DNA of 64,000 nt from Oreohelix idahoensis. Lineage: Eukaryota > Mollusca > Gastropoda > Stylommatophora > Oreohelicidae. The stretch's first letter is position 1, and each line of letters opens with the position of its first letter. The position numbers were made by a program, and so were the translations under genes. The notes under the pieces are model-generated. The model was not told where the DNA came from. It made no database searches and saw only the letters and a program-made list of their open reading frames with translations. Below, piece by piece: positions 10,648 through 21,394 of this stretch. The stretch spans positions 1 through 64,000 of the forward strand of contig JAMPIV010005027.1 in the NCBI GenBank assembly GCA_024509875.1, read 5' to 3'.

Positions 10648-13060
10648 TGTGGTGAAGTGGGATGTTATAAATATTTATAGGGGACTTAGTGTACTGACTG
10701 AGATCAGCTGTGAAGGTATCTATATCTAATAAGAGTAGTGTATTATAGATAACCTTACTTGCTGCCACATATGTATACCTCAGTCAGAATTATTCTGGAA
10801 TAGTGTGATGACTACGTTATATGTCTAGGGTATGTGTATGATGAAGTGTAAGTCATAACAACAACAGACAGATAAACAATTTAATTTATTCCACCACACT
10901 TGACAACACTGTGACACTCACATACATAAAACACTCTACGAGGATATCTTAAAGGAGTCACTGATAACTTTTCAAATAACAATATGTATTCAGTGCTGTC
11001 ATGAATGTATATGTGTCCTGATTCAAATACAAAGGGAACCAGGAATCACAATCAATTTTAATTACAAGTTATATGTACAGAATTTATTAATATGATTCTT
11101 GTAGTGACATATATTATTAATAGTATCCTATGTGTGTCAGTTGTGTAGTAGTAATAGGAGGTAATACTGGTTTTGTTTTGTTCAAGCTCTGTTGGTATTT
11201 GTCATCATGACTTCAATAGTTTGTTTCTATTGGAACTAGTATTGGAGATGTTCTCAGTTCCTGGTATTAAAACAATTAAATTCCCCTCTTAATTTTATTT
11301 TACAATGTCATTTTAAGATGGGGTACATAATGTTGAGCTCCATGGCCACACTCTCTTATCTTTCGTGATGACTGCAGTAAAAGACTCCTCTGCTCGATTA
11401 CTTTAATGAGTTCTGGAGCCACCCCACTGGTTGCTATATGGACCAAGGAGTATGCTGTCCACCTCTGGCTTCAGCAAAGCTCTGACCAGGTGCTGCTCAA
11501 TAACTTTAAGACCACGGTCCCTGAAACAAGAAGGTTGTACCTTCTACGTCAGAACTAATTTATACTCTATTTCTACACTGAGCACAATACATCACAAACA
11601 TTGAGTTCAGAGCGTTAGGCCAACTGTCAGCTTCATCTGAAATACTTTATACCAGTATTTCCCTCCCTAATGGTTACTACGCCTCTGCAATTCCAGCATT
11701 ATTTCTTTCTAGTCAATAATCTAGGTGTCAGTGTACTGTTTGGCCATTCCATGCAGTTTTACTTTCCTCCGACACCTTCTGTTCAGGCTGGAGCACTATA
11801 GGCTTTACATCATGTTCGCTACTGAACTACACATATATACAGACATAAATTATCAATTTACATTCAATTTTCATTAAAAGATATTGAATATTTCAAGCTT
11901 ACCACAATTCATGGAAATAATAAACAGTTTCGTTGACTGGCAATGAATATAGCACAACTCCGATCTGCCGATGTCCCAGGCTTTATTTTATAAAAAATAT
12001 ACACTGGGGCTCAACGCACTGCTTCTTAGTAGGTTTATTACAAGATGTGGCAAGGAACAGACGCTCTGAATTGAGTATATTCGCAGCTCTACCCAATCAA
12101 ACCATGTCTACACATCTTTTCAAAAAAAGTACCCCTTTTCACGTTTCCCCTGACAACACAAGATAGTATTTATAGCCCGACCAATCGTGTTTAGTCTTAC
12201 ATTTGTTGCGCTCCAATCAAATAGGAGTTAACATGGTAGGCTATTTCCGTAACGTAATGTTTTTTCAAACACGTTATAAAAAAATTTTATGAGCAGAAAT
12301 GATTTCATGCTGTCAGGCACCCCCACTATTTTATTTTGGCCATAACTTGGTAATTCCTAGACTATTTGCGTAACGTTTTACATATTCTTTGTCAGCAAAC
12401 CCTAAGGAACCCAAATATACGAATTTAATGGAGCCAATATGCATTTTCTTCTAGGATAGTCGTGCTGTTACTACCTTCTCACTTCCAAACTTGAGGGTGT
12501 CTGGGTACTGTCATGTTTTCAAACGTAAACCGGTATAATGTCATAATTCCCAATAAGCGTTTTTCAGGATTTTAAAACCTAACTCTGGTATGGGTAGTGA
12601 ATTTTATCACTGTCGATTTGAAATAAAGTTAGTGCATGTGGCCTTACACGCGTGATGGCAGCAATTGTGTATCGCGCGACGCGTGTTTAGTGTTGCATGT
12701 GTCCTTGCTTTCTGCCTCTCCCTTCTCTCTATCCTTTAGTCCATCTGTCTTTTAGTTACGCCGTGTATGGAATGAATGAAATATTAAATCTAGGTCATTG
12801 ATCAGCTTGCGTATCTCAAGGTTTTTCCAAGAAATACAGTACACGTTTCATTGAAGAAAGCGTGCCGCGACACAGTAGGCTTTTACTATCAACGTGAAAG
12901 CGTTACAATTTGCCGACGAAGTAGAAAACAAGGGGATTTCGAGTACAGTCATTGTGACAGCACTGTTCTTTACCATTCTTCTTTCCTTTTATTAAATTTA
13001 TTTGTTAGGCTTTACATTTACGTTTTAATTTATATATGGGGATTAGAATAATTCACGACA
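10648..13060 (-). repeat. element A 3' LTR
   Basis: Nearly identical to 17,194-19,609. Differences noticed include one base near 11,157, one near 12,463, one near 12,796 and small A-run length changes. The LTR is long for a metazoan gypsy element. It contains short ORFs repeated in both LTRs (66 codons at 12,851-13,051), which I take as non-coding. Confidence 0.95.
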
Positions 13061-13071
13061 TCTCCCCTCTT
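13061..13071 (-). promoter_or_regulatory. element A polypurine tract
   Basis: In element sense AAGAGGGGAGA lies immediately before the TG of the 3' LTR, the expected place and composition for the plus-strand primer site. It is only about 60 bp beyond the RNase H stop. Confidence 0.75.
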
Positions 13072-13127
13072 AAAACAGACATTATATGTCAGTCCTTTAT
13101 TCTATATACACATAGAGAAATTTATTA

Positions 13128-14912
13128 TTATTTCTGGGGTTTACGGTGATTCTCATCACACGGATGGCGGCTTAAAAAATCCGCTCCCAAATTTGTTTTT
13201 CCAGATATATACTCAATGCTAAAATTATATGGAGCCAAAAGTAAGGACCATCGGAGTAACCTAGAGTTCTCATGCCTAGCCTGGGCTAGAAACGATAAAG
13301 GTTTGTGATCCGTTTGCAACTTAAATGCCTTCCCATACAGATAAATATTGAATTTCTTTATTGCCCATATTACTGCAAGACATTCTTTTTCGCTAGTTGA
13401 GTAGTTGATTTCAGCTTTATTCAACTTTCTGCTAGCATATGCCACTGGGCTTAATTCCCCATCCAATGCATCTGATTTCTGTAGTAGAGTTGCACCTAAC
13501 CCAATATTACTGGCATCCGTTCTTACAATGAATTCTTGACTTAAGTCAGGTAATTTCAAAATAGGTTTACTTGTGAGCTTTTCCTTCAATTCTTGGTAAG
13601 CCATTTCACATTGTGGTGTCCATGTAATGCGATCTGGATGTCCTTTACGTGTCAAATCAGTTAACGGTGCACATATGGAATTAAAGTTTTTGATATACTT
13701 CTGGTAGAAACCACATAATGAGACAAAGGATCTCACGTCCTTCTTGGTTTGTGGTCTCGGGGCTTTCTTTAGTTTCTCTAAATTCTTTGGGTCAGGGGTC
13801 ATGTTTCCCTGATAAACTGTGTGTCCCAAAAATTCCAATTCTTTACATCCAACGCAACATTTGGTTGGTCGGGCTGTTAAATTTGCTTCCCTAAGTCGAT
13901 TAAACAGCATATTCAGAGAGTCAATGTGTTCCTCAAATGTTTCTGTTGCTATAAGGATATCATCCATGAAATTTGTTATATATGGATTATTCAGAGGGTC
14001 CAATAATTTTCTCATCATTCTAGAGAAGACACTCGGCGCATTCTTCAATCCAAATGGCAATCTATTAAACTCATAGTGTCCTTCTGAGGTACTAAAAGCT
14101 AGGTATGGTCTAACCTCAGGCTTTACTGGAATCTGATAGTATCCTTTACTCAGATCCACTTTTGAGAAATATTTTGCTTTATTTAATCTGGCAAACAGCT
14201 GATTTGTATCCGGCAATGGATCCACCTGTCCTTCTGTAATAGCATTCAGTCTCCTGTAATCTATACAGAGTCTATGTTCTCCAGAGGGCTTCCTTAAGAG
14301 TACAACACCGGAACTATATGAGGATTCACTGTGTGAAATAATTCCTTCCTTCAACAGATAGTCTATCTCTTCCTTCAAAGCTTTCTCCTTAGCAAACGGA
14401 ATCGAATATGGTTTCATACAGACAGGTGTGGGGTCTATCAGTTTCATATCATATTCCAATAGGTTTGTATGCCCTGGTCGGTCTGTTAACACCTCTGCAT
14501 GATTATTTAGAACCTGTTGCACTCTCTCTTTCTGAGTTTTCGTTAAATGTGTACTGATTTTCACCTGTGCTGCTGTCTCACAGGGGTGTAATGGATATTC
14601 AAATGATGAAAGTGGTTCCTTTTTCATCTCCATGGCGATGGACAAGGTCAACAAGTGTGTCTCTTCCTGATGTTCTCTTTCCAAATATTTCTTCAGGAGA
14701 TTCACATGATAGATTTTTTCTTTCCCCTTCTTATCTATCTTATAATTTGTTCTAGACACCTTCTCTAAAACTGTATATGGACCTTGCCATCCAATCTGTA
14801 ACTTATTCTGACTCCCGGGGAGAAGAAGCAGTACCTTCTCTCCCACAGCCAAATCTCTGTCTTTCGCCTTCCTGTTATAATAGGCAGCATGTTTCTTCCT
14901 GGCTTGTTTCAA
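13128..14912 (-). CDS. element A pol: integrase C-terminal domain + reverse transcriptase + RNase H
   Basis: This 594-residue ORF converts element RNA to DNA. Residues 1-78 are an integrase C-terminal module of GPY/F type (GWQGPYTVLEKV at 41-52, then the NLLKKY segment). Residues about 160-410 are RT: KVDLSKGYYQIP with the first catalytic Asp at 253, RLPFGLKNAPSVF, and FMDD at 315-318 in place of the more usual YxDD. RNase H follows: RTDAS (Asp466), SEKE (507-510), QTDHKPL (Asp535) and a final GADFLSR (Asp578). The ORF stops just after RNase H and the PPT comes next, so nothing was lost at this end. The listed start (Met at 14,912) is only the first Met of an open stretch. Related integrase sequence continues upstream in another frame to about 15,020, so a frameshift lies near 14,940. 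Protease and integrase core are absent. Confidence 0.85.
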   Translation of the reverse strand: MKQARKKHAAYYNRKAKDRDLAVGEKVLLLLPGSQNKLQIGWQGPYTVLEKVSRTNYKIDKKGKEKIYHVNLLKKYLEREHQEETHLLTLSIAMEMKKEPLSSFEYPLHPCETAAQVKISTHLTKTQKERVQQVLNNHAEVLTDRPGHTNLLEYDMKLIDPTPVCMKPYSIPFAKEKALKEEIDYLLKEGIISHSESSYSSGVVLLRKPSGEHRLCIDYRRLNAITEGQVDPLPDTNQLFARLNKAKYFSKVDLSKGYYQIPVKPEVRPYLAFSTSEGHYEFNRLPFGLKNAPSVFSRMMRKLLDPLNNPYITNFMDDILIATETFEEHIDSLNMLFNRLREANLTARPTKCCVGCKELEFLGHTVYQGNMTPDPKNLEKLKKAPRPQTKKDVRSFVSLCGFYQKYIKNFNSICAPLTDLTRKGHPDRITWTPQCEMAYQELKEKLTSKPILKLPDLSQEFIVRTDASNIGLGATLLQKSDALDGELSPVAYASRKLNKAEINYSTSEKECLAVIWAIKKFNIYLYGKAFKLQTDHKPLSFLAQARHENSRLLRWSLLLAPYNFSIEYISGKTNLGADFLSRHPCDENHRKPQK

Positions 14913-15029
14913 ATTTTCATTGGCAAGTTTCCAGCCAGTTTTTTAAACGAGTGGTCAGCTCATTCACATATTGGTATGAAGATGTAATGTTTTCCTCTGC
15001 CTTTTCATCAGTCCACGTTCTTAACAAAG
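14913..15029 (-). pseudogene. frameshifted junction between the gag-IN and pol ORFs of element A
   Basis: In a frame different from pol, this gap encodes the helical segment that normally precedes the integrase C-terminal domain (VNELTTRLKN, near the lysine-rich start of pol). The shift to the pol frame falls near 14,935-14,950. Whether it is a programmed shift or decay cannot be told from one copy. I favour decay, because the integrase core that should lie before it is also missing. Confidence 0.5.
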
Positions 15030-16988
15030 CTACATATGGACCTTTAATTTTGTGGACCTATTTGTCCATGCACCGGTATGGTCTCTTCCACTCGAAGCTC
15101 TATAGTGATGATTTTTCTTCCCAGAATTATCATGCATAAAACGACCGCTACCAATTTTTCTTTTGGGGCTTTCTCCCCACTTAAAATTCTTGAGGAGAGA
15201 TTTCCTCTCTACATCCTCTTCCTCCAGTTTGTTTAAGTCCGATTGAGGGATTTTCGGCTTATCCTGGGGTAAGACATCTTTTTGCACTCTCCGCATAGTG
15301 GCCATTGTAAAACAGTTAAGTGAAGCTTGTCCGTGAAAAGGGGCTTCCCATTCCATTTGGTCCACTTTATCAAATCTATTTTTCTTTTTATTATCAGGCC
15401 TAATTTTGCCCCGTGGCGTGTCCAGGTCCTGATCAATGTTCCCACTTGTGGGTGTTCCCTCATGTGCTATGCTACACCTTTCTACAAAATTCTCAATGTC
15501 CCATCTTGCTTTGGGCCAATAATAATTGTGAGCCACCTTTTGAATGATGGTACCTATCTTCTCATGGTCCCCATCTGGTTTCACATGTAGGCTCCTTATT
15601 AAGTCTGCCCTATATCTTTTAGGAAGTACCAGCTGTCCCTGACCTTTGGATCTAGCTCCAGTCTTCCTATACATCAACTTGTTTTTCATGTAAAAATCTC
15701 CCTTGCCTGGAGTTGTATGACAAGTTGACAATTTTCTGAAACAAGGCTTGAGTGTTTTATCCCCAGCCTGTGCCTTCCTCATCTCTTCTGGAGTGGTATC
15801 CAACATAATATCCTCCTCCTGTCTTGAGGTCGACCTGACCTGAAGGGTGGCCATATACACAGGTTTCCTTCTGCAATAGTCAGTGTCATGATTGTTCATC
15901 TTACAATTCTTACACCACCTTTTTCCTTGGTTGAAAGATTTTCTTTCATCATATTTCCTTTCATCGAATTGTGGGAATTTATTTTTATTTTCATACCGTG
16001 GCCTATCAAACTGGTGCTTACCTTTGTTTTGATCCCTAGGATCAAATTTATTAAAGTTCTGTGGTGCCCTAAAGTTATCCACTTGTTTCTTTTTATTACC
16101 TGTTACCTCTGCTTGAGCTGCTTGATACCTTTCAGCAACATTTAGCAACTCACCCAGCCTCTCTGCACCTTGTTCCATGAGAAACTTTCTCAGGTCTGGA
16201 GCCATGGACTCTCTTAATTGCTCTATAAGGACCATTTCCTTAAGATCTTGGGTTTTCCCCAGAGAAGTCCATTTCTCCAAGTATGTCTCTATTCGTGCAG
16301 AGAACTGGTGATAGGTTTCACCTGACAGTAGTTTAGCATTCCTAAATTTTTTCCTATAAAATTCTGCATTCTTTTCATATCTTAAAAAAAAAAGAGCCTG
16401 CTTTAGCATGTCATAATTTTCCTGATCACTTCTGCTCATTTTTGCAAAAACTTCATAAGCTGCCCCACGAAGTCCCTGAGATAACTTTAAGCTCCACCTT
16501 TCTCTCTCTAACCCATATGTGGTAGCTAATAGTTCATACCTATTTAGATAGCTCTCTATATCATCGTCTTTCTCAACAAAATGATCTAAATGAAAATTCA
16601 TAGCTGAGGTTGAGGCTCCCTGGCTAGCAGTGGCATCAGAGGCAAAGGGACTGGCACCATTTTCAGGAGCATGGCCTTGAAACTCAAACTCCCTTAGTCG
16701 TAACTCATGTTCCCTTTGTAATCTCTTCTCCTCCTTTTCTGCTTCCCTCTCTGCAGTCAATCTTCTTTCTTCTGCTTCCAATTTCTTAGCCTCTTTGTCA
16801 GCCTCAATCTGCAACCTCTTAGTCTCAGCCTCTAATTTTCTTTCGGCCTCTTTTTCTAATCTTCTTTCTTCCCGTTCAATATATTTGTCACATTCAGCAG
16901 TGACATAAGAAATCATAATTTGCCCGTCCATTCCTAACTCTTTCGCAGTCTGTACAGCAGCAGATCGAAATTTTGCCAGGTCGGCCAT
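15030..16988 (-). CDS. element A gag with fused integrase zinc-domain segment
   Basis: This 652-residue ORF starts with a good Met at 16,988. Residues 35-105 are a highly charged coiled coil (ERRLEKEAER type). Residues about 135-290 are a retrotransposon capsid (YRKKFRNAKL, QFSARIETYLEKW, QLRESMAPDLRKFL). Residues 359-372 form a CCHC zinc knuckle, CKNCKMNNHDTDYC. No protease DTG/DSG motif follows. Residues about 395-508 resemble the pre-integrase H2C2 zinc domain, with His468, His475, the YYWP motif at 489-492 and Cys505. The expected last Cys is Ala508, so the finger is incomplete. Residues 509-652 match no integrase core and may be out-of-frame or rearranged sequence. The gag part probably still assembles particles; the integrase part looks dead. 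The N-terminal head resembles those of elements B and C. Confidence 0.85.
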   Translation of the reverse strand: MADLAKFRSAAVQTAKELGMDGQIMISYVTAECDKYIEREERRLEKEAERKLEAETKRLQIEADKEAKKLEAEERRLTAEREAEKEEKRLQREHELRLREFEFQGHAPENGASPFASDATASQGASTSAMNFHLDHFVEKDDDIESYLNRYELLATTYGLERERWSLKLSQGLRGAAYEVFAKMSRSDQENYDMLKQALFFLRYEKNAEFYRKKFRNAKLLSGETYHQFSARIETYLEKWTSLGKTQDLKEMVLIEQLRESMAPDLRKFLMEQGAERLGELLNVAERYQAAQAEVTGNKKKQVDNFRAPQNFNKFDPRDQNKGKHQFDRPRYENKNKFPQFDERKYDERKSFNQGKRWCKNCKMNNHDTDYCRRKPVYMATLQVRSTSRQEEDIMLDTTPEEMRKAQAGDKTLKPCFRKLSTCHTTPGKGDFYMKNKLMYRKTGARSKGQGQLVLPKRYRADLIRSLHVKPDGDHEKIGTIIQKVAHNYYWPKARWDIENFVERCSIAHEGTPTSGNIDQDLDTPRGKIRPDNKKKNRFDKVDQMEWEAPFHGQASLNCFTMATMRRVQKDVLPQDKPKIPQSDLNKLEEEDVERKSLLKNFKWGESPKRKIGSGRFMHDNSGKKNHHYRASSGRDHTGAWTNRSTKLKVHM

Positions 16989-17168
16989 TGTCTAACAGAT
17001 AAATGTCTAAAATATGTAACTAAACAATTTTATCTATGACTAATTAACTCAGGACAACACAGGCACTGTGAGCTCAACCTTATTTATTTTCACCCAAGGA
17101 TACCTTTTAATTCTTATTATTCCCTGAAGTGAATTACCCCCAATATTTGTAATAGGGAAAGATTCAAA

Positions 17169-17188
17169 ATCCCGAGAGCGAGCCCCCA
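17169..17188 (-). promoter_or_regulatory. element A primer binding site, proline-tRNA-like
   Basis: Five bases inside the 5' LTR, the element-sense strand reads TGGGGGCTCGCTCTCGGGAT. Its first ten bases equal the widely used tRNA-Pro primer binding site, and the rest agrees with small differences. The terminal TGG pairs with the CCA end of a tRNA. The five-base gap from the LTR is larger than usual. Confidence 0.55.
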
Positions 17189-17193
17189 ATATA

Positions 17194-19609
17194 TGTGGTG
17201 AAGTGGGATGTTATAAATATTTATAGGGGACTTAGTGTACTGACTGAGATCAGCTGTGAAGGTATCTATATCTAATAAGAGTAGTGTATTATAGATAACC
17301 TTACTTGCTGCCACATATGTATACCTCAGTCAGAATTATTCTGGAATAGTGTGATGACTACGTTATATGTCTAGGGTATGTGTATGATGAAGTGTAAGTC
17401 ATAACAACAACAGACAGATAAACAATTTAATTTATTCCACCACACTTGACAACACTGTGACACTCACATACATAAAACACTCTACGAGGATATCTTAAAG
17501 GAGTCACTGATAACTTTTCAAATAACAATATGTATTCAGTGCTGTCATGAATGTATATGTGTCCTGATTCAAATACAAAGGGAACCAGGAATCACAATCA
17601 ATTTTAATTACAAGTTATATGTACAGAATTTATTAATATGATTCTTGTAGTGACATATATTATTAATAGTATCCTATGTGTGTCAGTTGTGTAGTAGTAA
17701 TATGAGGTAATACTGGTTTTGTTTTGTTCAAGCTCTGTTGGTATTTGTCATCATGACTTCAATAGTTTGTTTCTATTGGAACTAGTATTGGAGATGTTCT
17801 CAGTTCCTGGTATTAAAACAATTAAATTCCCCTCTTAATTTTTATTTTACAATGTCATTTTAAGATGGGGTACATAATGTTGAGCTCCATGGCCACACTC
17901 TCTTATCTTTCGTGATGACTGCAGTAAAAGACTCCTCTGCTCGATTACTTTAATGAGTTCTGGAGCCACCCCACTGGTTGCTATATGGACCAAGGAGTAT
18001 GCTGTCCACCTCTGGCTTCAGCAAAGCTCTGACCAGGTGCTGCTCAATAACTTTAAGACCACGGTCCCTGAAACAAGAAGGTTGTACCTTCTACGTCAGA
18101 ACTAATTTATACTCTATTTCTACACTGAGCACAATACATCACAAACATTGAGTTCAGAGCGTTAGGCCAACTGTCAGCTTCATCTGAAATACTTTATACC
18201 AGTATTTCCCTCCCTAATGGTTACTACGCCTCTGCAATTCCAGCATTATTTCTTTCTAGTCAATAATCTAGGTGTCAGTGTACTGTTTGGCCATTCCATG
18301 CAGTTTTACTTTCCTCCGACACCTTCTGTTCAGGCTGGAGCACTATAGGCTTTACATCATGTTCGCTACTGAACTACACATATATACAGACATAAATTAT
18401 CAATTTACATTCAATTTTCATTAAAAAAGATATTGAATATTTCAAGCTTACCACAATTCATGGAAATAATAAACAGTTTCGTTGACTGGCAATGAATATA
18501 GCACAACTCCGATCTGCCGATGTCCCAGGCTTTATTTTATAAAAAAATATACACTGGTGCTCAACGCACTGCTTCTTAGTAGGTTTATTACAAGATGTGG
18601 CAAGGAACAGACGCTCTGAATTGAGTATATTCGCAGCTCTACCCAATCAAACCATGTCTACACATCTTTTCAAAAAAGTACCCCTTTTCACGTTTCCCCT
18701 GACAACACAAGATAGTATTTATAGCCCGACCAATCGTGTTTAGTCTTACATTTGTTGCGCTCCAATCAAATAGGAGTTAACATGGTAGGCTATTTCCGTA
18801 ACGTAATGTTTTTTCAAACACGTTATAAAAAAATTTTATGAGCAGAAATGATTTCATGCTGTCAGGCACCCCCACTATTTTATTTTGGCCATAACTTGGT
18901 AATTCCTAGACTATTTGCGTAACGTTTTACATATTCTTTGTCAGCAAACCCTAAGGAACCCAAATATGCGAATTTAATGGAGCCAATATGCATTTTCTTC
19001 CAGGATAGTCGTGCTGTTACTACCTTCTCACTTCCAAACTTGAGGGTGTCTGGGTACTGTCATGTTTTCAAACGTAAACCGGTATAATGTCATAATTCCC
19101 AATAAGCGTTTTTCAGGATTTTAAAACCTAACTCTGGTATGGGTAGTGAATTTTATCACTGTCGATTTGAAATAAAGTTAGTGCATGTGGCCTTACACGC
19201 GTGATGGCAGCAATTGTGTATCGCGCGACGCGTGTTTAGTGTTGCATGTGTCCTTGCTTTCTGCCTCTCCCTTCTCTCTATCCTTTAGTCCATCTGTCTT
19301 TTAGTTACGCCGTGTATGGAATGAATGAAATATTAAATCTAGGTAATTGATCAGCTTGCGTATCTCAAGGTTTTTCCAAGAAATACAGTACACGTTTCAT
19401 TGAAGAAAGCGTGCCGCGACACAGTAGGCTTTTACTATCAACGTGAAAGCGTTACAATTTGCCGACGAAGTAGAAAACAAGGGGATTTCGAGTACAGTCA
19501 TTGTGACAGCACTGTTCTTTACCATTCTTCTTTCCTTTTATTAAATTTATTTGTTAGGCTTTACATTTACGTTTTAATTTATATATGGGGATTAGAATAA
19601 TTCACGACA
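17194..19609 (-). repeat. element A 5' LTR
   Basis: This is the right-hand LTR, which is the 5' LTR because the genes run on the minus strand. TG...CA boundaries are set by the GCCAC duplication outside and the PBS-like site inside. Compared with the other LTR it is three bases longer and differs at only a few positions. Confidence 0.95.
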
Positions 19610-19614
19610 GCCAC
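19610..19614. repeat. target-site duplication of element A, right copy
   Basis: GCCAC, identical to 10,643-10,647. Confidence 0.9.
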
Positions 19615-20153
19615 GCTGTAACCTAGCTGTAAATTGGTTCTTGACTGCTGTTGAGTTAGGGAAGACAAAGGCAGCGAGGAAAAGCACTGGCCACCCCACC
19701 CCCCCACCTCTCAAAGCTAGACCTAGTATAGTGAAGTATCTAGCGCTGCACTCCCCTACGGCTAGGGCTGGATTAACCATGAAGCAAAATAAGCATGTGC
19801 TTAGGGCCCCGGAGGGGGGAGGGCACCACAGAATTTTCCTCTAGCTATCATGCCCTTAACTCTTATCTTCTTCACTGCCACAGTCGTCTTTAGTCGAACG
19901 TTTTGTAATTTTCAATATCTGCCGTGTTCGACTTTATTCCGAATTGTTAAAAAAAAAAAAAGAGTTTTCTTTGGTATGGTGAGTGACTGAAAGTGTCAGA
20001 CATGGACCTAGAGTTTAGTATGTTTGCCTTTCTTACCAACGTTTCTCTGTGCATGAATTTCAGGTGGAGTCTGGCCAGGAAGACAATTGAATTTTCAGTC
20101 TCTTCAGCATTTATGGAGTCAATGTCTTGTCAGTTAAGCAATGGAAGCGCCGA

Positions 20154-20194
<41 letters not shown>

Positions 20195-20654
20195 TGCGTA
20201 CGCGCGCATTATTTGGGGGGGGGGGGGGGGGGAGGCTATATGCAAGTAACTTAATTTTATTTCTCCCCATTGCTCCAGAATTGCCTTGTTCCAGCCGGTT
20301 GTAACCGAGTCAAAATGCAGCAAGCGTTCGAACATTGCGAACTTCACCGAGGAGCCCCGAAACCATCCGATTCATTAGGTAGCCTATGCTGGCCAGTTGT
20401 CAGTAAGGTAAAGGTCAATGTCGTCAAAGTGTAATCACCGTTATCACTATGAGTGTTGTCATCGGGGTCATCGTCGTTATCTTAATGATAATTAGTATCC
20501 TGTTAAAGAAAAAAATAATAAACACGTTTGCTCAGAAAGGGGACCAGCAGGGGTCATCTCACAAAGGGCCTCAGCTTACAGGGGGACCTCACCTAACATT
20601 TATTTACACGCCTTTCCTTACGTTAAATATTTGTTACACCTCTTCCCAGACAAT
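19615..20654. other. non-coding flank with simple repeats
   Basis: No gene was recognised. It contains an (AG)n tract at 20,158-20,188 followed by G-runs at 20,188-20,194 and 20,215-20,232 (18 G). Short ORFs spanning these tracts (for example 20,111-20,347 minus, Ser/Leu repeats) are artefacts of the simple repeat. Confidence 0.5.
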
Positions 20655-21274
20655 AAGAGAATCTCAAAATGTGTACTTATCTTGGCAGCAATATAGACAA
20701 AGTTGGAGGGACAGACAGTGATATCAAAATAAGAATACAAAAGGCAAGAGGAGCTTTCATTGCATTGGGAAATATATGGAGATCAAGAGAAATCGGATCC
20801 AACACGAAAATAAGAATCTTCAACTCAAATGTGATGTCAGTCCTATTGTATGGCTCAGAGACATGGAGAACAACAAAGACAACAACCAAAAAGCTACAGA
20901 CTTTCATAAATGGGTGCTTGCGTAGAATAGAGGGATTAAAATGGTATGACAAGGTTACCAACGTGGAACTGATGACAAGAACTAGACAAGTGCCAGTGGA
21001 ACAAGAGATGAGAAGAAGACGATGTCGATAGATAGGACACACACTGAGGAAACCTGTTGATAGCATTACAAGGCAGTCCTTGTTCTGGAACCCCCAGGGC
21101 AAGAGAAGCAGAGGTAGACCAAGAAGCACATAGAGAAGAGAGCTGGAGACAGAGGTGAAAATGACGAGGAGAACGTGGAAAGAACTTGAGATGATGGCAC
21201 GTGACAGGAGGTCTTGGCATGTGTTTGTTGAAGGCCTATGCTCCTTTGGGAGTGGAGGGTTATGAATGAATGAA
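20655..21274 (+). pseudogene. 3' fragment of an RTE-like LINE: end of reverse transcriptase ORF
   Basis: The open part (20,669-21,031, 120 codons) matches the end of the RT ORF common in invertebrate RTE-type LINEs: TYLGSNIDK, KIRIQKARGAF, KIRIFNSNVMSVLLYGSETW and the TFINGCLRRI segment. A stop at 21,029-21,031 interrupts it. Homology continues in the same frame ([29 protein letters not shown]) to a Cys/Gly-rich end near 21,250. A short tgaatgaatgaa tail at about 21,264-21,275 marks the 3' end. The 5' portion is missing, as usual for LINE copies. Confidence 0.8.
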
Positions 21275-21394
21275 AATGTGTACTGATCCGTGCCTCATCT
21301 GAGCCCTTAGAAGACCTGTACATGCTACCTAAACAAAGGACCAATACTCTTTGGACAGAGAGGAGGCGCCACAGATGTCAGCGAAGGAGGCGCC

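Larger units (their letters stand above)
10648..19609 (-). mobile_element. element A: full-length gypsy-group LTR retrotransposon, Gmr1-like gene order
   Basis: Two LTRs of 2,413 and 2,416 bp, both bounded by TG...CA, enclose 4.1 kb that is transcribed on the minus strand. A 5 bp GCCAC duplication flanks the whole. Internal order in element sense: PBS-like site, gag ORF carrying an integrase zinc-domain segment, integrase C-terminal domain, RT, RNase H, PPT. Integrase sequence upstream of RT is the order of Gmr1-like members of the gypsy group; ordinary gypsy elements have it after RNase H. A protease and the integrase catalytic core are not visible. LTR near-identity indicates a recent insertion, so the enzymes were probably supplied in trans. 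Confidence 0.9.

Noticed and set aside
12851..13051. 66-codon ORF present identically in both LTRs of element A (also 19,400-19,600)
   Set aside because: Identity only reflects LTR identity. There are no domain features and the frame crosses the LTR end region; there is no evidence that it is translated.
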